A stretch of DNA of 40,166 nt from positions 1-40,166 of the forward strand of contig CAKPBC010000010.1 in NCBI GenBank assembly GCA_934140155.1, in the 5' to 3' direction. Under the pieces are notes generated by a model. The model was not told where the DNA came from and did not search any database. It worked only from the letters and a program-made list of their open reading frames with translations. Positions within the stretch are counted from its first letter, which is position 1. Each line of letters starts with the position of its first letter. A program made the position numbers and the translations under genes. The DNA is from an uncultured Bacilli bacterium (lineage in GTDB: Bacteria > Bacillota_I > Bacilli_A > RFN20 > CAG-826). Positions 1 through 6,127 of this stretch are shown in pieces.

Positions 1-77
1 TTTTTTTTTTTTTAAAAGGTTTTTAAAAAGGGTCTAAAGTATCTACCAACCCCCTACTAAAGAATAGAAAAGTATAA
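1..77. repeat. Left copy of 77-bp terminal direct repeat
   Basis: Bases 1-77 are identical to 40090-40166. The simplest reading is that this is a circular contig with an overlap left at its ends; 77 is also a common assembler k-mer size, which argues against a biological terminal repeat. The repeat covers one half of an intergenic dyad (see 40040-40150), so that element is split by the arbitrary linear cut. Confidence 0.95.
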
Positions 78-90
78 AAAAATAAAAAAA

Positions 91-116
91 TGCTATAAAA
101 CTTGAATTTTATAGCA
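91..116 (-). terminator. Rho-independent terminator of the early block
   Basis: Perfect 10-bp stem TGCTATAAAA (91-100) and TTTTATAGCA (107-116) around a 6-nt loop. On the minus strand the stem is followed by seven T residues. It starts 14 bp beyond the stop codon of the last early gene (130-390) and should end the early transcript before the intergenic dyad. The A-rich upstream arm means it could also work weakly on the plus strand. Confidence 0.85.
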
Positions 117-129
117 AATTTATTCGATT

Positions 130-390
130 TTAGTTTATGCGAACTTTTTTTATCACAAAAACTGGATGTTCAGGGTCAAAACTATCTCTTGGATAACCCT
201 TATCAATGAATGTAATATAATCATCAGTATCAATGAGATTATCTTTCAAAAACCTATCAACTTCAGTAGGAGTAAGACCATCTCTTACCAAATTTTGTTC
301 AAGCAATTCTTTAAGAATGAGAGATTGATTTTGTTTAAAGTGAATATACAAATAAATTAAAGTATTTCTTTGCTGTTTTTTATTTAGCAT
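130..390 (-). CDS. Small hypothetical phage protein (86 aa)
   Basis: This is the last gene of the early block. I do not recognise the family. The protein is mixed charged and hydrophobic, with an N-terminal helix rich in K, Q and L and a C-terminal segment containing DxDDYITFID and PEHPVFVIKK, which suggests a small soluble helical-to-beta protein. The start at 390 is chosen because AAGGAG lies 7 nt upstream; in-frame ATGs at 396, 408 and 426 are too close to, or upstream of, that site. It overlaps the preceding gene by 11 bp, so translation is probably coupled. The stop is followed at once by the block's terminator (91-116). Function unknown. Confidence 0.6.
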   Translation of the reverse strand: MLNKKQQRNTLIYLYIHFKQNQSLILKELLEQNLVRDGLTPTEVDRFLKDNLIDTDDYITFIDKGYPRDSFDPEHPVFVIKKVRIN

Positions 391-718
391 TTTCATGCTC
401 CTTATCATATTGTTCAATATGTTCACGAATAATATTCATTATATCATAGATTCTGTTCAAATTCCTATCAAGAAAATTCTTTGTGTTACTACAGTCATAA
501 TGAAATAAATAAATAAAATCAATTGGTTTTCTATTTGGGCTTTTAAAGAAGTTTCTTAAATCACTATCTTGTTTTTCCCAACCATAACTCAATAAATTAT
601 CTAAAGCCTCTTCACGAAATAATTCTTTTTCAGCCTTTTTAGCCATCTCCCAATTTTCAGTTTCAATCGCTTGTCTAAGCATTTCTTCAATTTCTATTAA
701 ATCCATATTATTTGCCAT
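380..718 (-). CDS. Hypothetical helical phage protein (112 aa)
   Basis: Unrecognised protein. The N-terminal half is acidic and helical (LIEIEEMLRQAIETENWEMA), the middle is rich in aromatics (IDFIYLFHYDC), and the C-terminal region is helical with HIEQYDKEHE. No catalytic motif is visible. The start is uncertain: a GAGGAGG ribosome binding site sits directly against the ATG at 718, an ATG at 706 lies 12 nt from it, and a TTG at 727 precedes it. It overlaps both neighbours by about 11 bp within the run of accessory early genes. Small genes of this type often act against host functions, but nothing in the sequence shows that here. Confidence 0.55.
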   Translation of the reverse strand: MANNMDLIEIEEMLRQAIETENWEMAKKAEKELFREEALDNLLSYGWEKQDSDLRNFFKSPNRKPIDFIYLFHYDCSNTKNFLDRNLNRIYDIMNIIREHIEQYDKEHENAK

Positions 719-980
719 CCTCCTCAATTATTACATCTTCAAAATCATAGACTTTCCAACCGCAATCTATTAAACTACTTTTATCACACCAAGTTCTATT
801 ATTACAATTGCTTTTTTCATTTAAATCTACTTTAAAATTTTTTTCTTTTACAATTGGACCCAAGCATAAATAATATATAGGTTCTTTGAGCAATTTAACT
901 AAAGTGATTAAATCAATTCCTATTTCTTGTTCAATATCTTCTAATTGCTTTAATTTTTTTAATTTTTTTCTAATCATCAT
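708..980 (-). CDS. Hypothetical phage protein with YDFEDV tail (90 aa)
   Basis: The N-terminus is very basic (MMIRKKLKKLKQLED), followed by a middle region with three cysteines and then GWKVYDFEDVIIEED. The ending resembles that of the protein at 3813-4097 (KIYEFEDVDLKGEK), so the two may share a C-terminal motif although the rest differs. The start overlaps the stop of the upstream gene (970-1434) by 11 bp; ATG at 980 and at 977 are both possible. Function unknown. Confidence 0.55.
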   Translation of the reverse strand: MMIRKKLKKLKQLEDIEQEIGIDLITLVKLLKEPIYYLCLGPIVKEKNFKVDLNEKSNCNNRTWCDKSSLIDCGWKVYDFEDVIIEEDGK

Positions 981-1434
981 CTAACCCCAAATCACTTAAG
1001 CGATATTCCAAGTGCATTTTCATTCCCGCAAAAGCATACTCACCTTTTTCATTTTTGAATAATGGTATCATTGGAGTATGCACATTATGTTCTTTCAAAA
1101 ATATAACAAGTAATAAATTATCACTATCACTTTCTTTATTATCAATTTCTTTTATTATGCGTACAATATGATTTTTGTAAGGTTTAATAACAATTGATAG
1201 ATATTCTCTTTCTTCTTCAGTTAAAACATCTTCAACTTCCATTGTGATTTCACGATTTAAAAATTTATCAGAAAATAAATCTTTATTATTTACCCAAGAG
1301 TCATTTTCTGTCACTTCTGAACATATCACTTTTTCAAATGGGCAATATTTACAATCTATTTTAGTACAAATATTTTTTCGATAACATATCCACTGATTTT
1401 TTGTTAAATCCTTTAATTTAATAGTTTTCTTCAT
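970..1434 (-). CDS. Cysteine-rich phage protein, paralogue of 2404-2586 (154 aa)
   Basis: Residues 1-66 carry the pattern KLKDLT, three cysteines followed by YCPFEKVIC, and then KDLFSDKFLNREI. The spacing of Cys22, Cys28, Cys31 and Cys38 suggests a small metal-binding knuckle. Residues 70-154 form a second mixed alpha/beta region (LTEEEREYLSIVIKPY; ending RLSDLGLDDD). Similar small proteins are common in accessory regions of Bacillota phages, but I know of no assigned function. Its N-terminal half matches the whole of the 60-residue protein at 2404-2586, so the genome carries a long and a short version. It is tightly packed with its neighbours. Confidence 0.65.
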   Translation of the reverse strand: MKKTIKLKDLTKNQWICYRKNICTKIDCKYCPFEKVICSEVTENDSWVNNKDLFSDKFLNREITMEVEDVLTEEEREYLSIVIKPYKNHIVRIIKEIDNKESDSDNLLLVIFLKEHNVHTPMIPLFKNEKGEYAFAGMKMHLEYRLSDLGLDDD

Positions 1435-1437
1435 TTT

Positions 1438-1653
1438 CTATTCTCCTTTTATAAAATTTTTGTATGGTTTATTTAGAATTTCATTTAATTTTTTCTTATT
1501 AAGGTATTTACATAAAATTTCAAATAATGCAATTTCATTTACTTGATTTTGAACTATTGAGTCAGCAATATACCAATCATTTCCCAATAAATATGTAATA
1601 ATACATTTTCTAAATTCACTATCAGTAATTCCTTTACAATATATGTTTTTCAT
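1438..1653 (-). CDS. Small hypothetical phage protein (71 aa)
   Basis: Unrecognised. The reading frame is open further upstream, but that extension (up to 1695) is a lysine/arginine stretch that lies inside the upstream gene, so the ATG at 1653 is preferred. It has an A/G-rich upstream region rather than a strong Shine-Dalgarno site. The protein reads as a helical domain (FRKCIITYLLGNDWYIADSI, then LFEILCKYLNKKKLNEIL). It overlaps the upstream gene by 20 bp. Function unknown. Confidence 0.5.
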   Translation of the reverse strand: MKNIYCKGITDSEFRKCIITYLLGNDWYIADSIVQNQVNEIALFEILCKYLNKKKLNEILNKPYKNFIKGE

Positions 1654-1828
1654 CTTCTTCTTTCTTCTTTTCTTTCTCAATTTTCTTTTTTTCAATATAT
1701 TCAGATAAACTTTCTATACCACAAGCAATAGCATAAATAATTAACATAGCAATACATATAGCAAATAAAGCAAATCCAATATAGCTCCAAATAACTTCAA
1801 TTTTAGCCCATTCATTAAGCCAATCCAT
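1634..1828 (-). CDS. Small single-pass membrane protein (64 aa)
   Basis: One long hydrophobic segment, about residues 11-36 (VIWSYIGFALFAICIAMLII), is followed by a highly charged K/E tail. This is the layout of a bitopic membrane protein with a cytoplasmic coiled or charged tail. GGAGGTGATTAGAT precedes the ATG, so the start is secure. It sits in the early accessory cluster and not near the structural genes, so a holin role is unlikely. A membrane-located takeover or superinfection-exclusion role is possible but not shown. Confidence 0.6.
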   Translation of the reverse strand: MDWLNEWAKIEVIWSYIGFALFAICIAMLIIYAIACGIESLSEYIEKKKIEKEKKKEEDEKHIL

Positions 1829-1830
1829 AT

Positions 1831-2403
1831 CTAATCACCTCCAATCTTATTCACTGTGATTTTCAAATAATCACAATCATCAATTGAATAATATTTTTTA
1901 GTAACTTTATAACCAAGTTTATTAAATATTTCAATTAAAGTAAGATTTTCAACTTCCACATCTTTTTTTGAATATTCTAGTTCAGCCTTATCTTTTTTTA
2001 TGTTGAATCTTAAATCTTCAATTAAAAGTTTTTCTTCATGATTTATTTCTAATTTTCCAGTTTTTAACAATTTTTCAAACATAGGAATAAACTTCTCTTC
2101 CCAAGATACATAACACTGCTGAAGTTCTATTGCTATATTAGCAAGAAAGAATTCATTATCATTATCTACAAAAAAGAATTCACAATCATCACTACTGTAA
2201 TCTTCAGTTTTTCTATCATACAATAAATTAGATATTTTAGACTCTTCAGGAAAGCGATACAACTTGCCTAATTCAACTATTATCGTTGCTCTATTTTGAA
2301 GATAATCTTGAATCTCCGCTTTATCACTCATATTAGAAATTTCTTTTTGAATATCATTCCACTCACTTTTAGGAATGTAACCCACATAGTGTCTATAACC
2401 CAT
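1831..2403 (-). CDS. Hypothetical early phage protein, MGYRHYVG start (190 aa)
   Basis: The protein begins MGYRHYVGYIP, a start often seen in uncharacterised proteins of Bacillota phages. It contains an acidic centre (DYSSDDCEFFFVDNDNEFF), two helical regions around residues 100-150, and a C-terminal beta-rich part (GYKVTKKYYSIDDCDYLKI). No catalytic or binding motif can be named. GGAGG lies 9 nt before the ATG, and the ATG directly abuts the stop codon of the upstream gene. Function unknown. Confidence 0.6.
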   Translation of the reverse strand: MGYRHYVGYIPKSEWNDIQKEISNMSDKAEIQDYLQNRATIIVELGKLYRFPEESKISNLLYDRKTEDYSSDDCEFFFVDNDNEFFLANIAIELQQCYVSWEEKFIPMFEKLLKTGKLEINHEEKLLIEDLRFNIKKDKAELEYSKKDVEVENLTLIEIFNKLGYKVTKKYYSIDDCDYLKITVNKIGGD

Positions 2404-2586
2404 TTATTCGACCTCCACTTCTCTATCAAGAAACTTATCACTAAATAAATCTTTTATTTTTTCAAAATCAGTAGTTATAACATTTAAACAACCATCATAA
2501 ATAAAGAATGGGCAATTTTCACATTCACCATTACAACTATAATATTCATATTGCTCATTCGTTAAATCTCTTATTTTCACTTTCAT
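2404..2586 (-). CDS. Short cysteine-rich phage protein (60 aa)
   Basis: The protein carries KIRDLTNEQ, then CNGECENCPF and a fourth cysteine (DGCLN), and ends KDLFSDKFLDREVEVE. It matches the N-terminal half of the 154-residue protein at 970-1434, including the CPF motif and the DLFSDKFL signature. The four cysteines (C-x3-C-x2-C plus one) may bind a metal. The ribosome binding site GGTGAG overlaps the stop region of the upstream gene. It is either a duplicated domain or a truncated paralogue. Confidence 0.6.
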   Translation of the reverse strand: MKVKIRDLTNEQYEYYSCNGECENCPFFIYDGCLNVITTDFEKIKDLFSDKFLDREVEVE

Positions 2587-2587
2587 A

Positions 2588-2785
2588 TTAACTCACCATA
2601 TCATCATCATTTTTGCTATTTTCTTCAGAATTATTATTTTTTTTGAAAAGTCTTTTAGCAAGTAACGGAAAAATTAATAACAATAATTTAGTAACTTCTC
2701 CATCACCAGTCTTTTCAAATATCTCTGCAATTAATTTACAACTTTCATTTCTAAATTCTTCATCTGTAATTTTTCTTTCAATCAT
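2588..2785 (-). CDS. Small hypothetical protein with hydrophobic core (65 aa)
   Basis: The N-terminus is charged (MIERKITDEEFRNES), the middle has a short hydrophobic stretch (TKLLLLIFPLLAKRLF), and the tail is acidic and Asn/Ser rich. The hydrophobic stretch is about 13 residues, short for a membrane span, so membrane association is only possible. The start overlaps the previous stop by four bases (ATGA), and AAAGGA lies upstream. Function unknown. Confidence 0.5.
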   Translation of the reverse strand: MIERKITDEEFRNESCKLIAEIFEKTGDGEVTKLLLLIFPLLAKRLFKKNNNSEENSKNDDDMVS

Positions 2786-2964
2786 CTTAAATATTCCTTT
2801 CTTTTTATCAAACTCATATCAACTTTATTCCAAACTTCTATCACTAATAAGCCATTGAGAATATTTGCTACTAACAACTTGCCACCTTTAATTTCATTTG
2901 AATAAACACCATTTTTTAAAACACCATTTTTAAAATCTCTTAATATTGATTTTTCAGTAAACAT
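2782..2964 (-). CDS. Small hypothetical phage protein (60 aa)
   Basis: Unrecognised 60-residue protein containing NGVLKNGVYSNEIKGGKLLVANI, which reads as a beta-rich fold, and a basic C-terminus (SLIKRKEYLR). AAAGGAAAA precedes the ATG. It overlaps the upstream gene by 11 bp and the downstream gene by 4 bp, as expected for a real member of a coupled gene chain. Function unknown. Confidence 0.5.
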   Translation of the reverse strand: MFTEKSILRDFKNGVLKNGVYSNEIKGGKLLVANILNGLLVIEVWNKVDMSLIKRKEYLR

Positions 2965-3211
2965 ATTTCAATTTTCCTTTCACAACTTTATAAATATCAT
3001 AAACGCAAATTTCTTTCTTATCACCACACTTTCTTAAGACTTGATAACTCACTAATTTTATTTTTTTATCAGTTGCATTAAAATTTTTCTTCATTTCATT
3101 AATCTTATCAGTTGCGTCTTCCACAGTTTTTATACGATTTACATTATTCACTTTAAAAGTGCCATCTTCATAATTAACTATTTCACTTGCGATATATTCA
3201 ATGTCCATCAT
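2954..3211 (-). CDS. Small hypothetical phage protein (85 aa)
   Basis: Unrecognised protein, mostly polar, with NGxTFK-type beta strands near the N-terminus, a helical middle (VEDATDKINEMKKNF) and a basic C-terminal half. AAGGAG lies 8 nt before the ATG at 3211. The ATG overlaps the TGA of the AbrB-like gene upstream (3208-3360), so its translation is coupled to that regulator. Function unknown. Confidence 0.5.
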   Translation of the reverse strand: MMDIEYIASEIVNYEDGTFKVNNVNRIKTVEDATDKINEMKKNFNATDKKIKLVSYQVLRKCGDKKEICVYDIYKVVKGKLKYVY

Positions 3212-3360
3212 AAATTTTTCTCCTTTGTAATTACAACTTTATCTTCATAGATAGTTATCACAACTGGTACCCCAGAGCCTAGCACTTTTAAGGCAGTTAA
3301 GCCAAGATTTACACGCCCTTGTTTATCAAGTGTTCTAGTATTTCTTTCAATGATTTTCAT
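3208..3360 (-). CDS. SpoVT/AbrB-like DNA-binding protein (50 aa)
   Basis: This short gene encodes MKIIERNTRTLDKQGRVNLG followed by a hydrophobic strand, VPVVITIYEDKVVITK. The R-x-LDKQGRV-x-L signature followed by two short strands is the swapped-hairpin core of SpoVT/AbrB proteins, which form dimers or tetramers that bind AT-rich DNA. Fifty residues is about right for the DNA-binding domain alone. A strong GAGGGGGTGATAAA ribosome binding site precedes the ATG. The ATG overlaps the TGA of the gene upstream and its own stop overlaps the start downstream. It probably regulates phage or host promoters. The family call rests on the motif only. Confidence 0.7.
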   Translation of the reverse strand: MKIIERNTRTLDKQGRVNLGLTALKVLGSGVPVVITIYEDKVVITKEKNL

Positions 3361-3494
3361 TTTATCACCCCCTCTTTTTTGTAGATTTTTTCAACCTCTT
3401 TTTCTAAATCTTTTAATTCTTTAGGACTTAACAGCCACCATTGAGATTTATATCTATCGTATTTGGCAATTACTTCTCTTTCATATCTAGTCAT
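3357..3494 (-). CDS. Very small hypothetical protein (45 aa)
   Basis: The reading frame encodes MTRYEREVIAKYDRY, then QWWLLSPKELKDLEKEV and a basic tail. It starts 8 bp inside the end of the upstream gene and ends in a TGA that overlaps the ATG of the AbrB-like gene. This coupled arrangement is the main evidence that it is translated. The second half of the protein reads as one amphipathic helix. Function unknown. Confidence 0.5.
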   Translation of the reverse strand: MTRYEREVIAKYDRYKSQWWLLSPKELKDLEKEVEKIYKKEGVIK

Positions 3495-3813
3495 CATTTT
3501 CGTTCACAACTCCCATCAAATCAAAATCTTTTATTGCATTTTTATGAATATCAGTTTTATAAACTTTTTCAAGATACTCTTTAGCAAAATTGTAATCTTT
3601 AATACACTTATCTTTATCATCTTCAGAAGCAACATAGATACCAGTGTTTTTATCAACGATAGCCCAAGTAAAATACATCCATCTGGATTTTACAAAATCG
3701 CTTTGTTCATCCATATTAACAATGAAATTATGTTTATCAAAATCTTCTCCAAGAACTTTAACTTTCAATAATTTATTGCCATCAGCAATAAGCATATAAA
3801 ATTTCTTTTTCAT
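3487..3813 (-). CDS. Hypothetical early phage protein (108 aa)
   Basis: Unrecognised. The first half looks beta-rich (KKFYMLIADGNKLLKVKVLG) and contains FTWAIVDKNTGIYVAS, a strand-turn-strand pattern; the second half is helical (CIKDYNFAKEYLEKVY). The sequence ATGATG leaves two start choices, and the second (3813) lies 7 nt from a GGTG site. It overlaps the previous stop. No function can be assigned. Confidence 0.55.
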   Translation of the reverse strand: MKKKFYMLIADGNKLLKVKVLGEDFDKHNFIVNMDEQSDFVKSRWMYFTWAIVDKNTGIYVASEDDKDKCIKDYNFAKEYLEKVYKTDIHKNAIKDFDLMGVVNENDD

Positions 3814-4097
3814 CATTTTTCACCTTTTAAATCAACATCTTCAAATTCATAGATTTTAATACCATTTTTTTTATAAAATTTAACAAACCCAAAACCACTT
3901 ATATTAGAATAGCAAGTTTCTTCTTGATATACAGACCAATTATTAAAATCAATATATCTTTCACCACCATACCAACACATACCATAATCATCAAAAGCCT
4001 TTAACAATTTATTAGCCTTTTCTTCAGTATCGCAATGGATAACCAACTTTTTATCACTAGTAAAAAAATCTTTCAATGTTAATTTTTTATTATTCAT
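3813..4097 (-). CDS. Hypothetical phage protein with HCDTEEKA motif (94 aa)
   Basis: The protein contains KKLVIHCDTEEKANKLLKAF followed by MCWYGGERYIDF, a pattern of small phage proteins in which a strand ending in HC-x-T-E-E-x-A leads into a helix. The C-terminus is KIYEFEDVDLKGEK, similar to the end of the protein at 708-980. GAGG lies 9 nt before the ATG at 4097; the more distal in-frame start at 4142 would sit well inside the upstream gene. Widespread in Bacillota phages to my knowledge, with no known function. Confidence 0.6.
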   Translation of the reverse strand: MNNKKLTLKDFFTSDKKLVIHCDTEEKANKLLKAFDDYGMCWYGGERYIDFNNWSVYQEETCYSNISGFGFVKFYKKNGIKIYEFEDVDLKGEK

Positions 4098-4332
4098 CTT
4101 CTTCTTCCTCACTTTCATAAACATCACAAATATAACTATCATCTAATTTTCCATCAACATATAAAGCAACCATTACATTAGCAACATTTTCACTGTATTT
4201 TTCATTATCAACTAAATTCATTTGAACATTGAAATCTTTTCTTGCCTTTTCTTCATCATCATACTTATGACTTAAGATTTCAAAACTTCTTTCAGTAATT
4301 TCAATAACAGTAACTCTAACTTCAAATTTCAT
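4090..4332 (-). CDS. Small acidic-tailed phage protein (80 aa)
   Basis: A beta strand at the start (MKFEVRVTVIEI) is followed by a helix (DDEEKARKDFNVQMN), another strand (NVMVALYVDGKL) and an acidic tail (YESEEEEDE). This layout resembles small beta-alpha-beta phage proteins of unknown function. GAGG sits 8 nt before the ATG at 4332. It is the first gene after an internal promoter (4363-4391), so it opens the accessory part of the early block. Confidence 0.6.
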   Translation of the reverse strand: MKFEVRVTVIEITERSFEILSHKYDDEEKARKDFNVQMNLVDNEKYSENVANVMVALYVDGKLDDSYICDVYESEEEEDE

Positions 4333-4362
4333 TTTATTTTCCTCTTTTCTTTTTACACACAT

Positions 4363-4391
4363 ATTATACTACTAACAATTACATTATACAA
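4363..4391 (-). promoter_or_regulatory. Sigma-70-type promoter of the accessory early genes
   Basis: On the minus strand: -35 TTGTAT (4386-4391), a 17-bp spacer, and -10 TATAAT (4363-4368), followed by ATGTGTGTAA. It lies between the SF2 helicase gene and the first small accessory gene. The -10 region and the bases downstream of it match those of the main early promoter (13882-13910) closely, including AAAAAAGTATTG at the -35 side. A shared transcription start context is therefore likely. Confidence 0.75.
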
Positions 4392-4410
4392 TACTTTTTT
4401 ATATTTTTTT

Positions 4411-5757
4411 TTATTTTTTTTTAATAATATTTTTTCTAGTAGTAAAACAATGAGTGCAATATGGAATTGAAACATCCACATAATCATAGACTAAAGGTGT
4501 TTCTTTCCCCTCAATATATCTTTCAACTCTCCCGACACATTGAGTAACAATTGTGGAATTTTTTTGTGGAGTAGTAAGATGAAGAACATTCAATTGAGGA
4601 ATATCTAAGCCCTCTTGAGCCAATTGATATGTGGCTATTAAGATGCTTGAATCATAATTTCTTTTTGATTTACTAGTAGAGCCAGTAAGAAGTGAAACCT
4701 TTGAAAATCTTGATATTAAATTGGCTAAAGTTTTAGCGTGTTCTACACGATGAGTTAAAATCAATTGATATTTACCTTTAGTGAATTCCTCAAAAACCTT
4801 TTGAACTATTATTTGATTTCTTTCTTCATTGTTAACTAACATATTGATTAATTTTATAAAATCCATTGTTCCATCATAAGAGCAATAATCTATTTGTCTA
4901 TATTGGATGTTCACATCTACCTTGATATGACTTGCTTTTATTGTTACATCCTTTACATCGTTTTTATCAATTGTATAAAGTTTTTTGCCTATAATATAAT
5001 AAAGTGATTTAGAAAGTGAATTTTTGCTTTTTAATGTAGCAGACATACCATATTTGTATCGACAATTACAATTGGTAACTACTTTATAAAATTGCATTAC
5101 ATTAGTAGGTGAACCTATACAATGATGACATTCATCAACTATTACTATATCAAAAGCGTTTTTATATAGTTCAGGGTCAATCTTGGACATAGTTTGTACA
5201 GTCGCAAAAGTTATATCTTTACCAATATCAACTTTACCCTCAGTGATAGTTCCAAAATCTCCTTTGAAATAACTCTCACATCTCTTCTTACTTTGCTCTA
5301 ACAATTTACTGGTATGAGTAAGCCATAAGGCTCTCCCACCTATTTCTTTTATCAATTGTAAAGCAATATTAGTCTTACCGCTTCCACATGGTGCTTCCAA
5401 AATTCCGTTTTTACCTTGAATAAGCGATTTAAGAGCCATTTTTTGATAATCATATAAATTTATATTACCAATCATTGAATTCCCTTTAAAATTGCTTATT
5501 TCAATGCTATAGAGCGTTTTATCTGGAATTAATTTCCAAATATCTCCCAAACAACCAAAAGGCAAGATATAACAATCTTGCCCCAATCTTGAATATAGTC
5601 TTAATTTTTTTGGAACTCTACCTAAAGGCTTGCCCATTTTTAAAAGCAATTGGTAAGTTGGATTATCAATTATAAGATTTTCATTGATATAATCAACTAC
5701 AAGTTGTGGAGGATTGGTTATTACAATATCATTTTTAATTGTACATTTCATACACAT
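4411..5757 (-). CDS. SF2 DNA/RNA helicase (DEAD/DEAH-like, 448 aa)
   Basis: ATP-driven helicase or translocase of superfamily 2. Visible motifs are a Q-like region LYDYQKMAL (about 101), Walker A EAPCGSGKT (121-129), Walker B DECHH (208-212), motif III SATL (about 239) and a motif VI region TQCVGRVERY (about 405), so both RecA-like domains are present. A CTHC pair near the C-terminus may bind metal or be incidental. The domain order resembles phage UvsW/type III restriction-like helicases that act in replication restart or recombination. GAGG lies 7 nt before the ATG. It overlaps the resolvase-like gene upstream by 23 bp, which supports a role in recombination-linked replication. Confidence 0.88.
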   Translation of the reverse strand: MCMKCTIKNDIVITNPPQLVVDYINENLIIDNPTYQLLLKMGKPLGRVPKKLRLYSRLGQDCYILPFGCLGDIWKLIPDKTLYSIEISNFKGNSMIGNINLYDYQKMALKSLIQGKNGILEAPCGSGKTNIALQLIKEIGGRALWLTHTSKLLEQSKKRCESYFKGDFGTITEGKVDIGKDITFATVQTMSKIDPELYKNAFDIVIVDECHHCIGSPTNVMQFYKVVTNCNCRYKYGMSATLKSKNSLSKSLYYIIGKKLYTIDKNDVKDVTIKASHIKVDVNIQYRQIDYCSYDGTMDFIKLINMLVNNEERNQIIVQKVFEEFTKGKYQLILTHRVEHAKTLANLISRFSKVSLLTGSTSKSKRNYDSSILIATYQLAQEGLDIPQLNVLHLTTPQKNSTIVTQCVGRVERYIEGKETPLVYDYVDVSIPYCTHCFTTRKNIIKKK

Positions 5758-6127
5758 CTTTGAACCTCTTTAATTCCAATAAATCATAACTTTTTAATTT
5801 ACCATAAATCACTTTTTCAGCACTAAGCCAAAACCAATCTTGATGAACTTCACTATATATAGCAAAACCACATGTAGTTCCAATGTTATTGCTTTGCTTT
5901 AAATACCTAAATGTTTCTATTTGATTAGGCTGAATATTTTTTACTTCAAATCTTTTGCCACTACAATGTTTAACATCTAATAGAAGAGGCCAATTATTTT
6001 TTAAAGCAATAACATCACATGGTTGACCATTTGAATTATAAGCCATAAGATGAACCCAAAAGCCTTTTTGCTGAAGTAACTCACATAATTTCTTTTCAGT
6101 TGCATTTCCAATTTTTTTATTATTCAT
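5735..6127 (-). CDS. Holliday-junction-resolvase-like PD-(D/E)XK nuclease (130 aa)
   Basis: The N-terminal helix contains NATEKKLCELLQQKGFWVHL, followed by GQPCDVIALKNNWPLLLDVKHC. This is the PD-(D/E)XK pattern: an early Glu, an Asp in CDV and DVK at the second strand, as in RecU/Hjc-type resolvases and related phage nucleases. The length of 130 residues fits a single nuclease domain. The start at 6127 is chosen for its AGGAG site 8 nt upstream; the TTG before it is less likely. The ATG overlaps the primase stop (TGATG). Lying between primase and helicase, it probably trims or resolves branched replication intermediates before packaging. Confidence 0.8.
   Translation of the reverse strand: MNNKKIGNATEKKLCELLQQKGFWVHLMAYNSNGQPCDVIALKNNWPLLLDVKHCSGKRFEVKNIQPNQIETFRYLKQSNNIGTTCGFAIYSEVHQDWFWLSAEKVIYGKLKSYDLLELKRFKDVYEMYN

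Noticed and set aside
1634..1828. Single-pass membrane protein considered as a holin
   Set aside because: It lies in the early accessory cluster, has one membrane segment and a long charged tail, and no lysis gene is nearby.
3463..3771. Plus-strand reading frames such as 3463-3771, 13442-13639, 30357-30620, 36281-36580 and 38729-39106
   Set aside because: Each lies wholly opposite a minus-strand gene with better ribosome binding sites and known families; composition is hydrophobic and low-complexity as expected for antisense shadows.
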